A stretch of DNA of 37,779 nucleotides, from NCBI GenBank assembly GCA_007692495.1, contig REBZ01000069.1, positions 1-37,779 of the forward strand. The letters run 5' to 3'. The notes beneath the pieces are model-generated. The model ran no database searches and was not told the origin of the DNA. It was given only the letters and a program-made list of their open reading frames with translations. The DNA is from Alkalicoccus sp. (GTDB lineage: Bacteria > Bacillota > Bacilli > Bacillales > Salisediminibacteriaceae). Of this stretch, positions 27,856-36,400 are shown piece after piece. Within the stretch, counting starts at the first letter, position 1, and each line of letters begins with the position of its first letter. Both the position numbers and the translations under genes were made by a program.

Positions 27856-28248
27856 ATGGCTAAACCAAAAACGACACGCGCAAAGCGCCGTCAGCGTAAA
27901 AATATAGAAACTGGTGTGGCACACATTCGTTCCACATTCAACAACACGATCGTAACGATCACTGACACTCAGGGAAATGCAATCTCCTGGGCAAGTGCCG
28001 GAGGCCTTGGGTTCAAAGGATCCCGTAAGTCTACTCCATTCGCAGCTCAGACTGCAGCAGAAGCAGCAGCTAAATCAGCAATGGACCACGGCATGAAGGA
28101 AGTGGAAGTTTCCGTTAAAGGCCCTGGTGCCGGACGTGAAGCAGCAATCCGTTCCCTTCAGGCGGCCGGACTTGAAGTAAGCATGATTCGTGACGTAACG
28201 CCTGTTCCACACAACGGCTGCCGTCCACCAAAACGTCGTCGCGTATAA
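27856..28248 (+). CDS. rpsK: 30S ribosomal protein S11
   Basis: A platform protein that shapes the mRNA path in the E-site region. It is 130 residues with [20 protein letters not shown] and the C-terminal [25 protein letters not shown] immediately follows the rpsM stop. Confidence 0.97.
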   Translation: MAKPKTTRAKRRQRKNIETGVAHIRSTFNNTIVTITDTQGNAISWASAGGLGFKGSRKSTPFAAQTAAEAAAKSAMDHGMKEVEVSVKGPGAGREAAIRSLQAAGLEVSMIRDVTPVPHNGCRPPKRRRV

Positions 28249-28282
28249 TAAGCATGGCAGGTGATCCTGTCTGACGGGAAGA

Positions 28283-28376
28283 AAACTGTCTCGTCCCTCT
28301 GAGGGCGGGACTGCAGTTTCGCAACAGGTCAAAGTGTGCCCAGTGAGGGATTCCGGTTGTGGCCACTCACAACCGG
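28283..28376 (+). promoter_or_regulatory. Two strong hairpins between rpsK and rpoA
   Basis: Hairpin 1: AAACTG (28283-28288) and GTCCC (28293-28297) pair with GGGAC (28307-28311) and CAGTTT (28314-28319). Hairpin 2: CCGGTTGTG (28353-28361) pairs perfectly with CACAACCGG (28368-28376) around a six-base loop. Neither is followed by a proper T-run. They may set the ratio of alpha subunit to ribosomal proteins through processing, partial termination or translational control. Confidence 0.5.
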
Positions 28377-28407
28377 GGTTTCGACGTTTTGAAGGAGGGT
28401 TTGTTGA

Positions 28408-29352
28408 ATGATCGAGATAGAAAAGCCGAAGATTGAAACGGTCGAATTAAGCGACGATCAAGCGTACGGAAAGTTCGTCGTAGAACCTCTGGAACGTGGA
28501 TACGGTACAACGCTAGGAAATTCCCTGCGCCGCATTCTGCTCTCTTCACTACCGGGAGCGGCGGTGACATCCGTTCAGTTTAACGGAGTCCTGCACGAAT
28601 TTTCTACGATTGAAGGAGTGGTTGAGGACGTAACAACCATTATCCTGAATCTGAAGCAGCTGGCGCTGAAGATTTACTCTGATGAAGAGAAGACGATTGA
28701 AATTGAAGTGAGCGGAGAGGGAACAGTTACTGCTGCAGATTTTACGCATGACAGTGACGTAGAAATTCTCAACCCGGACCTTCACATCGCGACTCTTTCC
28801 AAAGGCGCCCAGTTCCAGATGAAAGTCACAGCTTCCCGCGGACGCGGCTACGTTCCAGCGGAAGGGAACAACACCGGGGATCTGCCAATCGGCGTCATTC
28901 CGGTTGACTCGATTTTCACACCGGTAGCCCGAGCAAACTACCAGGTGGAAAATACGCGCGTAGGTCAGGTAACAAACTACGACAAGCTGACGATGGATGT
29001 CTGGACAGATGGAAGTATCCGTCCGGAGGAAGCAGTTTCTCTGGGAGCTAAAATCCTGACAGAGCATTTAAACATCTTTGTCGGCTTAACCGATCAGGCA
29101 CAGAATGCCGAGATTATGGTTGAGAAGGAAGAAGACCAGAAGGAAAAAGTACTCGAGATGACGATCGAGGAACTGGACCTGTCTGTCCGCTCCTACAACT
29201 GCCTAAAGCGCGCAGGAATCAACACGGTACAGGAACTGACGCAGAAATCCGAAGACGACATGATGAAAGTGCGTAACCTTGGACGTAAATCCCTTGAGGA
29301 AGTTCAGGAAAAACTGCACGAGCTCAGTCTCGGTCTGCGCAGAGAAGAATAA
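28408..29352 (+). CDS. rpoA: DNA-directed RNA polymerase subunit alpha
   Basis: The alpha dimer scaffolds RNA polymerase assembly and contacts UP elements and activators. It is 314 residues. The N-terminal domain has [31 protein letters not shown]. An acidic linker follows near 230-245 (EKEEDQKEK). The C-terminal domain has [19 protein letters not shown] and [21 protein letters not shown] precedes ATG 28408. Confidence 0.98.
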   Translation: MIEIEKPKIETVELSDDQAYGKFVVEPLERGYGTTLGNSLRRILLSSLPGAAVTSVQFNGVLHEFSTIEGVVEDVTTIILNLKQLALKIYSDEEKTIEIEVSGEGTVTAADFTHDSDVEILNPDLHIATLSKGAQFQMKVTASRGRGYVPAEGNNTGDLPIGVIPVDSIFTPVARANYQVENTRVGQVTNYDKLTMDVWTDGSIRPEEAVSLGAKILTEHLNIFVGLTDQAQNAEIMVEKEEDQKEKVLEMTIEELDLSVRSYNCLKRAGINTVQELTQKSEDDMMKVRNLGRKSLEEVQEKLHELSLGLRREE

Positions 29353-29354
29353 AA

Positions 29355-29370
29355 CCGCCGGATCCGGCGG
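29355..29370. repeat. Perfect 16-base palindrome between rpoA and rplQ
   Basis: CCGCCGGATCCGGCGG is its own reverse complement and lies just after the rpoA stop, before the rplQ ribosome binding site. With no T-run it is at most a processing or stability hairpin. Confidence 0.6.
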
Positions 29371-29399
29371 GATGTTATTTGTGAAGGAGGGAAACTACC

Positions 29400-29762
29400 A
29401 TGGGATACAGAAAGCTAGGCCGTGACAGCAGTGCCCGTAAAGCATTGCTTCGCGATTTAACGACAGACCTCATCATCAATGAGCGCATCGAAACGACAGA
29501 GCCGAAGGCAAAGGAAATCCGCTCTATCGTGGAGAAGATGATCACTCTTGGAAAGCGTGGAGACCTTCATGCCCGTCGCCAGGCTGCTGCCTTCGTACGT
29601 AAGGAAGTTGCTGACGAGGAGACTGGTCAGGACGCTGTTCAGAAGCTTTTCGACGATGTCGCAAAGCGTTATGAAGATCGTCAGGGAGGTTACACGCGCG
29701 TAATGAAGCTTGGACCTCGCCGCGGTGATGGTGCAGAAATGGCTATCATCGAGCTTGTATAA
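29400..29762 (+). CDS. rplQ: 50S ribosomal protein L17
   Basis: A tunnel-exit protein of the large subunit. It is 120 residues, starting [29 protein letters not shown] precedes the ATG. It is the last gene of the alpha operon and is followed by a terminator. Confidence 0.97.
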   Translation: MGYRKLGRDSSARKALLRDLTTDLIINERIETTEPKAKEIRSIVEKMITLGKRGDLHARRQAAAFVRKEVADEETGQDAVQKLFDDVAKRYEDRQGGYTRVMKLGPRRGDGAEMAIIELV

Positions 29763-29771
29763 TTAATTCGG

Positions 29772-29822
29772 AAGGGCGGGATGCCATTGCTGGAAACAGT
29801 AATTGCGCACGCCCTTTTTTTT
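29772..29822 (+). terminator. Rho-independent terminator after rplQ
   Basis: A long imperfect stem: AAGGGCG at the base, ATT and CTG further in, a GAAA loop (29793-29796), the complementary arm ending CGCCCTT, then a T-run to 29822. It closes the S10-spc-alpha superoperon. Confidence 0.87.
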
Positions 29823-29970
29823 GTACCCTGCTTCGCTGAGGACAATTGGTGATCAAAAAAGGTGTATGGTACCGCCTGCCTATGAGTACGTGGCCGGCCT
29901 CTGGTATTAAATAATTGGGCTTAATTTGAGAGCCGATATGTCTTTTTTATGTAAAGGTTTCGAGAGAGTA

Positions 29971-30137
29971 TATTAAAGCTGTTTCTTCCATAATTGAAAA
30001 TAAAACGAAGCGGAAGCCGGCCCGTGGAAAAAGGAGCTTGGAAGATTCCGCAGGGCGAAGCCTGAGGAAGGTGAAAAGCTCCTCCACGGCAGGCTGAAGC
30101 GAAGTTTCCAACGGCAATCAAAAACAAACTTTAACAT
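29971..30137. mobile_element. Hairpin-rich MITE-like element upstream of ecfA1
   Basis: The 29823-30162 gap has no credible gene. Its core is a long hairpin: CCGTGGA (30022-30028) with TCCACGG (30083-30089), and GGAGCTT (30033-30039) with AAGCTCC (30076-30082), with a four-base A bulge. The outer ends are imperfect inverted repeats: TATTAAAG at 29971 and CTTTAACA ending near 30135. Hairpin-rich intergenic repeats of this type are common in Bacillaceae genomes. No transposase is present, so any mobility would be in trans. Confidence 0.55.
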
Positions 30138-30162
30138 AGCTTTCAGTAAAGGCGGCAGAGGC

Positions 30163-30996
30163 ATGGATCCGATTGTAGTAGAGAACGTAACATTTTCATA
30201 CGATAAGGAGACCCCTGTGCTTAAAGACGTCAGCCTGCGGGTGCAAAAAGGAGAATGGACGGCGGTTGTCGGCCATAACGGATCCGGGAAGTCGACGCTT
30301 GCAAAATGCCTCAATGGCCTTCTCGAGCCGGAAAGCGGACGCGTCATTACCTGCGGAATGGATACGATGGATAAAAGTACGATTACGACGCTCCGGCGCC
30401 GGGCCGGGATGGTGTTTCAGCATCCTGACAATCAAATCGTAGCCCCCACCGTAGCGGACGATATCGCTTTCGGACTCGAGAATGCCGGTATACCGTATGA
30501 AGAAATGAAAGAACGTGTAAAAGAAAGCATTACACGTCTCCGTCTGGACGGCCTTGAAGAACAGGAGCCGCACCGCCTGTCGGGAGGCCAGAAGCAGCGT
30601 GTGGCTCTTGCCGGCATTAAAGCCCTGCGGCCGGAAGTGATTATTCTCGATGAAGCGACATCGATGCTTGATCCTGCCGGCAGAAGTGAAGTGAGGAAAA
30701 TGATGCGGGAACTGTGCCGGGAAGAAGGCATGACGATTGTAGCCATTACCCATGACCTGGAGGAGGCTGCCGAAGCCGACCGGCTGTTTGTCATGTCCGG
30801 AGGAAGAATTCTGGATGATGGGCCGCCGGCAGAAATCTTTCAAAAAAGAGAGCTTCTTATTGAAGCAGGACTTGCCCTGCCGCTGCCTGTTTACCTGGCT
30901 CATGAACTCCGCGGGGCAGGGGTTGACGTGGACACGGGAGTGACGTCGGAGAAGGAGCTGGTGAGCGCGCTATGCGGATTGAAGCAGAACAAGTAG
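30163..30996 (+). CDS. ecfA1: Energy-coupling factor transporter ATPase 1
   Basis: One of two ABC ATPases that power group II ECF vitamin/metal transporters. It is 277 residues. Walker A GHNGSGKST is at 37-45, the Q-loop Q86, signature LSGGQKQR at 139-146, Walker B VIILDE at 159-164 and the switch histidine H197. The ribosome binding site before ATG 30163 is weak (GGCGG). Its 3' end overlaps ecfA2 by 25 bases. Substrate-specific S components are normally encoded elsewhere, and none is seen here. Confidence 0.95.
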   Translation: MDPIVVENVTFSYDKETPVLKDVSLRVQKGEWTAVVGHNGSGKSTLAKCLNGLLEPESGRVITCGMDTMDKSTITTLRRRAGMVFQHPDNQIVAPTVADDIAFGLENAGIPYEEMKERVKESITRLRLDGLEEQEPHRLSGGQKQRVALAGIKALRPEVIILDEATSMLDPAGRSEVRKMMRELCREEGMTIVAITHDLEEAAEADRLFVMSGGRILDDGPPAEIFQKRELLIEAGLALPLPVYLAHELRGAGVDVDTGVTSEKELVSALCGLKQNK

Positions 30997-31844
30997 GCTA
31001 TACATACATGAGCGGCTCCCCGTTTGAAAAAGAGGCGCTCCGGGACGTATCGCTTGTGTTGAGTTCCGGGAAGTATCACGCTGTGGCCGGACATACCGGC
31101 TCCGGGAAATCCACCCTCCTGCAGCTTTTCAACGGGCTGGAAAAACCGACAAAAGGAAAACTCACTGTCGGGGACTGGACGATTACCCCGGAAACGAAAC
31201 AGCGCGATCTGTATGAGCTGCGCCGTTATGCAGGCATCGTTTTCCAGTTTCCGGAGCAGCAGCTGTTTGATGAAACAATTGTGAAAGACGTGATGTACGG
31301 CCCATTAAATCTCGGGGTGAATAAAGAAAAAGCAGAACAGCTGGCTAAAGACACTCTTCTCCGGGTCGGAATCGGTGAAGAACTTCATGGCCGCTCCCCC
31401 TTCGAATTGAGCGGCGGACAGATGCGGCGGACGGCCATTGCCGGTGTGCTGGCGATGGAACCCGAGCTTCTTCTTCTCGATGAGCCGACAGCCGGGCTCG
31501 ACCCGAAAGGCCAGAAAGAAATCATGGAGCTGTTTTACGACTGGTTCAAGGAGAAACCGGAGCGGACGATCGTTCTTATTTCGCACGACATGAACCAGGT
31601 GGCCCGCTATGCGGATCACGTCGTGGTGATGGGGGATGGGAAAAAGCAGCTGGAAAAGACGCCGGCAGAACTCTTTACAGATGAAACGATGCTTCAGACG
31701 TACCAGCTTGCCATGCCGGAAACGGTACGGATTTTAAAAGCGCTTGAAACGGCTTCCGGCCGTCCGGTTGCCTCGGATGCTTTTACACGGGAAGAGACGC
31801 TCCAGCGGATTCTCGCCTGGAAGAGGGGAGAACGAAGCGGATGA
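30972..31844 (+). CDS. ecfA2: Energy-coupling factor transporter ATPase 2
   Basis: The partner ATPase, 290 residues. Walker A GHTGSGKST is at 40-48, FQFPEQQLF marks the Q-loop, LSGGQ is at 146-150 and Walker B ELLLLDE at 165-171. The start lies within ecfA1 and the stop overlaps the ecfT start (ATGA), so all three subunits are coupled, fitting a fixed-stoichiometry complex. Confidence 0.95.
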   Translation: MRIEAEQVGYTYMSGSPFEKEALRDVSLVLSSGKYHAVAGHTGSGKSTLLQLFNGLEKPTKGKLTVGDWTITPETKQRDLYELRRYAGIVFQFPEQQLFDETIVKDVMYGPLNLGVNKEKAEQLAKDTLLRVGIGEELHGRSPFELSGGQMRRTAIAGVLAMEPELLLLDEPTAGLDPKGQKEIMELFYDWFKEKPERTIVLISHDMNQVARYADHVVVMGDGKKQLEKTPAELFTDETMLQTYQLAMPETVRILKALETASGRPVASDAFTREETLQRILAWKRGERSG

Positions 31845-32641
31845 TGGATAACATTATTATCGGCCAGTATCTGCCGGGGAAATCCTTTGTTCACTCGCTT
31901 GATCCCCGTGCAAAAATAACGGCAGTCGTTTTGTTTATGGTATTTATTTTTATTTCACGCGACCCGTTTGTTCTTTCAATGGCCGTGGGTCTTACGGTGG
32001 CAGCTTTTCTTGCGGCGGGTATCCCTCCCCGTTTTTTCTGGAAAGGTATCCGGGTCATTCTGCTGATCGTCCTGCTTACATTCACCCTGCACCTGTTTAT
32101 GACAAGAGAAGGGGAGGTGTGGCTCGATCTCGGCTGGCTGACGATCTACAGCGGGGGAGTGATTGAAGGCGGTCTGATAGCACTGCGTCTTTTTCTCCTC
32201 ATCGTCCTTGCGACTATGCTTACACTTACGACGACCCCGGTGGATCTGACGGACGGTATGGAGCGTCTCATGAGCCCGCTCGAGCGTGTCAGAGTACCTA
32301 CCCACGAGCTGGCACTGATGATGTCGATTGCCCTCCGCTTTATTCCGACGCTGCTCGGCGAAACGCAGAAAATCATTAAAGCGCAGACGGCCCGGGGAGC
32401 TTCCTTTTCCCAGGGCTCCATCTGGAAAAGACTGAATGCCCTTATTCCGGTGCTGATTCCGCTTTTCGCCCAGTCGTTCAAACGGGCAGAGGATCTTGCA
32501 ATTGCGATGGAAGCACGCGGCTATGCCGGCGGGGAAGGACGCACCAAATTCCGTCAGCTTGCCTGGAGAAAGCGGGACACGCTGATTCTTGTTCTATTTT
32601 CGGCGTTCGGAGCTTTCAGTATCACTACTAGAATCCTGTAA
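31841..32641 (+). CDS. ecfT: Energy-coupling factor transporter transmembrane protein EcfT
   Basis: The integral membrane scaffold that links the ATPases to exchangeable S components. It is 266 residues with several hydrophobic helices, for example about 28-46, 50-66, 70-88, 107-130 and the C-terminus. The two Ala-Arg-Gly coupling motifs are visible: QTARGA near 183-188 and EARGYAG near 224-230. Start codons at 31841 and 31844 are both possible. Confidence 0.94.
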   Translation: MMDNIIIGQYLPGKSFVHSLDPRAKITAVVLFMVFIFISRDPFVLSMAVGLTVAAFLAAGIPPRFFWKGIRVILLIVLLTFTLHLFMTREGEVWLDLGWLTIYSGGVIEGGLIALRLFLLIVLATMLTLTTTPVDLTDGMERLMSPLERVRVPTHELALMMSIALRFIPTLLGETQKIIKAQTARGASFSQGSIWKRLNALIPVLIPLFAQSFKRAEDLAIAMEARGYAGGEGRTKFRQLAWRKRDTLILVLFSAFGAFSITTRIL

Positions 32642-32654
32642 GGAGATTAATTGT

Positions 32655-33437
32655 ATGAAACGAATTCTTGCCCGTATTTCCTATGACGGAAGCGGCTTCC
32701 GGGGCTACCAGAAGCAGCTGGATGCCCGGACGGTCCAGGAGGAAGTGGAACGGGCTCTCGCCAGGCTTCATAAAGCAGAAAAATGGCAGGCGGTATCTTC
32801 CGGCCGGACGGATACCGGAGTCCATGCGCTGAGGCAGCCGCTGCATTTTGACAGTCCACTTCAGATTCCGGAGGAGCGATGGCCGATGGCGCTGAACAGC
32901 CTGCTCCCCGGGGATATTCACGTGCATACGTGCCGGGAAGTCGACTCTTCCTTTCACGCGCGCTACGATGCTGTGGCCAAAGAGTATGTATACCGCATGA
33001 CGACAGGCGAAGAGCACAGTGTGTTTAAGCGTCACTATGAACACCAGCTCCGAAAAACGCCCGATCAGCAAAAGATGCAGCAGGCGGCGGACTTTATGCT
33101 CGGCACGCACGATTTTTCGAGTCTTTCCTCTCCGCGTACGTCTGTCGTTGATAAAGTGCGGACGATGTATGCTGTAGATGTGCTTCAGGACAAAAGCAGC
33201 TGGACACTCCGTTTTGTCGGCAGCGGCTTTTTATACCAGATGGTACGGGTCATGACCGGCACGCTCCTCGAAGTCGGATTCGGGGCCAGGGAGCCTGAAT
33301 CCCTCCCGGCCATTATCCGGCAGGAGGAACGGGCTGCCGCCGGAAAAACAGCCCCGGGGCACGGCCTGTATTTATCACAGGTATTTTATGAAGAAGAAGC
33401 ACTGAAAGCCCATCTGGCGTCCATTCGGAAAAGCTGA
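32655..33437 (+). CDS. truA: tRNA pseudouridine(38-40) synthase
   Basis: Converts uridines 38-40 of the tRNA anticodon arm to pseudouridine. It is 260 residues. The catalytic aspartate is D53 in SSGRTDTGVHA. The conserved GSGFLYQMVR motif occurs in the C-terminal half. The start is ATG 32655 with AAGGAGA at 32640; an upstream in-frame start lies inside ecfT and is rejected. In bacilli it normally follows ecfT and precedes rplM, as here. Confidence 0.96.
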   Translation: MKRILARISYDGSGFRGYQKQLDARTVQEEVERALARLHKAEKWQAVSSGRTDTGVHALRQPLHFDSPLQIPEERWPMALNSLLPGDIHVHTCREVDSSFHARYDAVAKEYVYRMTTGEEHSVFKRHYEHQLRKTPDQQKMQQAADFMLGTHDFSSLSSPRTSVVDKVRTMYAVDVLQDKSSWTLRFVGSGFLYQMVRVMTGTLLEVGFGAREPESLPAIIRQEERAAAGKTAPGHGLYLSQVFYEEEALKAHLASIRKS

Positions 33438-33490
33438 AGGGGAAGATGAAAATTTTTTTGAAAAAGCAACCCTGCCTGGTGTATTTCGTA

Positions 33491-33519
33491 TTGACATCAC
33501 CCGGTATGTGTTATATGAT
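33491..33519 (+). promoter_or_regulatory. Promoter of rplM-rpsI
   Basis: A perfect TTGACA (33491-33496), a 17-base spacer and TATGAT (33514-33519, five of six). Transcription would begin near 33526, about 90 bases before rplM. Confidence 0.75.
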
Positions 33520-33520
33520 G

Positions 33521-33610
33521 ATTAACGGTATTCTTATGCCCACTAGCCCCGGGTACGGAATCGATCGTAATTGACAGCAGTTTTTTTGAAGAGTCAGATT
33601 TAGGAGGGAA
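33521..33610 (+). promoter_or_regulatory. Ribosomal protein L13-type leader
   Basis: Between promoter and rplM lies a compact fold: ATTA (33521-33524) and ATTC (33530-33533) can pair with GAAT (33558-33561) and TAAT (33568-33571), enclosing a GCCC/GGGT inner stem. A T-run follows at 33581-33587. Position and form match the L13 leader family known upstream of rplM in low-GC Gram-positives, thought to mediate autoregulation. I cannot run a covariance search. Confidence 0.6.
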
Positions 33611-33617
33611 ATTAAAA

Positions 33618-34055
33618 ATGCGTACAACATATATGGCAAGCCCAGAACAAGTAGAACGCAAGTGGCACGTGATTGACGCAGAAGGCAAGACGCTCGGTCG
33701 TCTTTCCACAGAAGCAGCCAGCCTGCTACGCGGCAAGCACAAGCCGACATTCACACCACACATCGACACTGGTGACCACGTCATCATTATCAATGCAGAG
33801 AAGATTCACCTTACAGGTAACAAGCTGCAGGACAAGTACTACTACCGTCACAGCCGTTACCCTGGTTCCCTGAAGGCAACTTCAGCAGGTGACATGCGTG
33901 CGGAAAAGCCGGAGCGACTGCTTGAGCTTTCCATCAAAGGCATGCTTCCAAAAGGACGTCTCGGCCGTCAGACAGGCAAAAAACTTTACGTATATGCAGG
34001 CAGCGAGCATCCACACGCTGCACAAAAACCAGAAGCGTACGAACTACGCGGTTAA
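33618..34055 (+). CDS. rplM: 50S ribosomal protein L13
   Basis: An early assembly protein of the large subunit. It is 145 residues, starting [27 protein letters not shown] at 33602-33608 precedes the ATG. It is followed 20 bases later by rpsI, the universal pairing. Confidence 0.97.
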   Translation: MRTTYMASPEQVERKWHVIDAEGKTLGRLSTEAASLLRGKHKPTFTPHIDTGDHVIIINAEKIHLTGNKLQDKYYYRHSRYPGSLKATSAGDMRAEKPERLLELSIKGMLPKGRLGRQTGKKLYVYAGSEHPHAAQKPEAYELRG

Positions 34056-34075
34056 TTTAGAAGGAGGGATTTTTC

Positions 34076-34468
34076 TTGGCACAAGTTCAATACTATGGAA
34101 CAGGTCGTCGTAAGAACTCCGTTGCACGTGTAAACCTTGTACCTGGTGACGGAAGCATCGTCATCAACAAGCGCAGCATCGATGAGTACTTCGACCTTGA
34201 AACACTAAAAGTAATCGCAAAGCAGCCACTCACTGAAACAGAAACAGAAGGTACGTACGACGTACACGTAAACGTAAATGGTGGAGGATACACAGGCCAG
34301 GCAGGCGCAATCCGTCACGGAATCGCCCGTGCTCTTGTTACTGCAGACCCTGAATTCCGCCCGGCCCTTAAAGCAGCCGGCTACCTTACTCGTGACGCAC
34401 GTGAAAAAGAGCGTAAGAAATACGGTCTTAAAGGTGCACGTCGTGCTCCTCAGTTCTCGAAGCGTTAA
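34076..34468 (+). CDS. rpsI: 30S ribosomal protein S9
   Basis: A 30S head protein whose C-terminal tail touches P-site tRNA. It is 130 residues, starting at TTG 34076 ([19 protein letters not shown]) after AAGGAGGG. The tail ends [11 protein letters not shown] with the conserved terminal arginine. Confidence 0.97.
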   Translation: MAQVQYYGTGRRKNSVARVNLVPGDGSIVINKRSIDEYFDLETLKVIAKQPLTETETEGTYDVHVNVNGGGYTGQAGAIRHGIARALVTADPEFRPALKAAGYLTRDAREKERKKYGLKGARRAPQFSKR

Positions 34469-34524
34469 TTTTCCACAACTGCAAACTGCGCCCTTTCCTG
34501 TGGACGGAAAAGGCGTATGTACAC

Positions 34525-34559
34525 CCCCTCTGCTACCAACCCGGCAGAGGGGTTTTTTT
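34525..34559 (+). terminator. Rho-independent terminator after rpsI
   Basis: CCCCTCTGC (34525-34533) pairs with GCAGAGGGG (34544-34552), followed by seven T's. It ends the conserved ribosomal region. Confidence 0.92.
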
Positions 34560-34744
34560 GTGTGCTTATAAGTGATGCATTATTCATCTATATTAATATG
34601 ATGCCGCTATGTTTATACTAGCTCCGGTTGGTTACTTTTCGCTGATAATTTAAATGCGAGTGAATCAATTCCATTATCGTATTATTAAAGAAACAGCTAC
34701 CTTGAAATCAAAATATATAAGCGATAAACGTTAGCCTTCGTTTC

Positions 34745-34850
34745 CATGGGGATGCTTTCCGAGCGGTCCGGCCTCAGCTAATTCCGTCCTCCTTTAGTCG
34801 GTCGGAATGGATCTTCGGCTCGGCCTGAATCGCTCCGGAGTCACCCCATG
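34745..34850. repeat. Fold-back repeat B
   Basis: CATGGGG (34745-34751) pairs with CCCCATG (34844-34850); inside it GAGCG (34761-34765) pairs with CGCTC (34831-34835), GGCC with GGCC, and ATTCCG (34782-34787) with CGGAAT (34803-34808). It is a long imperfect inverted repeat. The 34560-34744 stretch before it is A/T-rich with no gene seen. Confidence 0.55.
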
Positions 34851-35147
34851 TCCACTCCGGCTTTCTGAAGAAAGGATCCTTTTCTCGTTTTCTCCTCCTG
34901 CTGAAGAAGAAACCCCTTATAAAATAGGCTGTGTTCCATTCAGAGAGGAAGATATTTTCATCCATCATGGGGCAGCTGTTCTGCATGGATGTCCAGGAAG
35001 AAACTTAGCTCCAGTCCTGCCGAGGAGAAAACCTCCGGCTGATATTGGTATCCGCTTTGTTTTTTCTTGCTTTACAATGGAAGGCGATCTGCTTATACGA
35101 ACGAAGTTTTCTGCTTAAAAAACGGGGTCAAGGTGATTTTTCAAGAC

Positions 35148-35241
35148 GCCTGCGGAAAAAGAAAGCTGGAAGACCCTCCCGGGCGGAAGAGACCGCCGAT
35201 AGCTGTTCTCTGCGGAAAGTGAATAAAAAAGAGCCGCAGGC
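35148..35241. repeat. Fold-back repeat C, related to the window's first 57 bases
   Basis: GCCTGCGG (35148-35155) pairs with CCGCAGGC (35234-35241), with a GGCGG/CCGCC hairpin inside (about 35182-35197). The right part continues to 35266 with the blocks shared with positions 1-55. The short open frames here are repeat sequence, not genes. Confidence 0.55.
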
Positions 35242-35350
35242 CCCCTTCTCTCCATACGGAGCTTTAACAAATTTAAATAAATAAAAGAATGTCTCGAATA
35301 TTTTATGCGAAAATACCCGCTAATAAAGAAGCCGAAGTGAAAGACGACGA

Positions 35351-35452
35351 CTCCCGGAGGATTCAGCGCCGTCTGAAGATCCACTTATGCGGGAGTTTTT
35401 CCCGCATAAGTCAGCTGAAGACAAGCCCTAGGGAAAGCGTTCGTCTGTAACG
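35351..35452. repeat. Fold-back repeat D with a perfect 11-bp hairpin
   Basis: CTTATGCGGGA (35384-35394) pairs perfectly with TCCCGCATAAG (35400-35410) around a GTTTT loop; TTCAGC (about 35372) pairs with GCTGAA (about 35413) outside it. It lies just past the end of the minus-strand phosphatase gene and could end transcription from either side, but no T-run follows the stem. Confidence 0.55.
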
Positions 35453-35503
35453 GAAGCTTTGTCCATTATTCTTGGGTTACAATTATGGAGAGAAAACTGC
35501 TTT

Positions 35504-36379
35504 CTACTTTAAAGTAATAAGAACCGCTGTTTTATCATCCGCCGGTTTAAGTCTCGGGTATTTATAACAGAGCGGGTCCGACTGCTCGAGTTCGTTTACC
35601 GCTGCGAGAAGCGAGTCAACGCCGTGACGGAAAGAATGTTCTGCTGCTTGGCTCCAGCCGTCCGAGTCGGATTCCGGAGAAACAGGGTACTGCAGACCGT
35701 CGGATATTAATAAAACTTTTGAAACGTTAATAAGCGGGATCGTGCCGGACTCAATGAAACGTTCTGCCTCTTTACTGCCGTCAAAAACGCCGTATCCATT
35801 GCTTTCATTCAGCTTCCGGCGGTTGGTCAGTAAAGTGGGGGAGATATGCTCCTTCACTTCTTTATGCATGCGCTTCGCTTCGTCACCTGGCGGCAGGCCG
35901 TGCTCCTCGAGCCATTTCATGCGGTAATGGTGTGCTTCACGAATGGCCAGGTTGTCCAGTATGGATAAATGGTCAAACGTCACTCTCCGCACCGTCCCGT
36001 CGCTGTACTCAAGAAACAGCATGCAGTCTCCGAGATGGGCGTATTCCAGAGCGTCTTCATGGAAGCGGACAGCTGTCCCTCCACAGGTGCTTCGCTCTTC
36101 TTTTGGAGTGGCGGAAACAGACAGATACTCCGACGCAGCCACCGCAGTTTCACTCAACGCAGCATTCGCTTGTTGAAACGCCGCCAGAGGGGAGGCAGTG
36201 CTCTCTGCCATTGAATCTCTGACCGTCTGGGAGGCGAGCAAGCCGGGCATACCGGTTTTGGCAAGGGACGTTGCTCCGTCAATGACGGCAAAGAATCCGT
36301 GTTTCTCGTTTAAAATGTATTGATCTTCATTATTTTCGTTACTTCCCTGCTCGTAAACTACATCCACCGATTTAATCAT
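35504..36379 (-). CDS. PP2C-family protein phosphatase
   Basis: A 291-residue protein with the metal-dependent PP2C pattern: acidic NEDQ at 17-20, VIDGATS with D34 and G35, TCGGTAV at 98-104, LGDCMLF with D118, LISDGL with D227, and the terminal DDKTAVLI with D281/D282. These are the metal-binding aspartates of serine/threonine phosphatases, so activity is likely; the substrate is unknown. It has no membrane segment. GAGGGTG lies upstream of the start. It is the second gene of a two-gene minus-strand unit, 21 bases after its partner. Confidence 0.88.
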   Translation of the reverse strand: MIKSVDVVYEQGSNENNEDQYILNEKHGFFAVIDGATSLAKTGMPGLLASQTVRDSMAESTASPLAAFQQANAALSETAVAASEYLSVSATPKEERSTCGGTAVRFHEDALEYAHLGDCMLFLEYSDGTVRRVTFDHLSILDNLAIREAHHYRMKWLEEHGLPPGDEAKRMHKEVKEHISPTLLTNRRKLNESNGYGVFDGSKEAERFIESGTIPLINVSKVLLISDGLQYPVSPESDSDGWSQAAEHSFRHGVDSLLAAVNELEQSDPLCYKYPRLKPADDKTAVLITLK

Positions 36380-36400
36380 CGTTTAATCACCCTCATGTTA

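Noticed and set aside
34807-35118. A 103-residue plus-strand frame in the gap after rpsI
   Set aside because: It begins inside fold-back repeat B, has no ribosome binding site and no recognisable domain.
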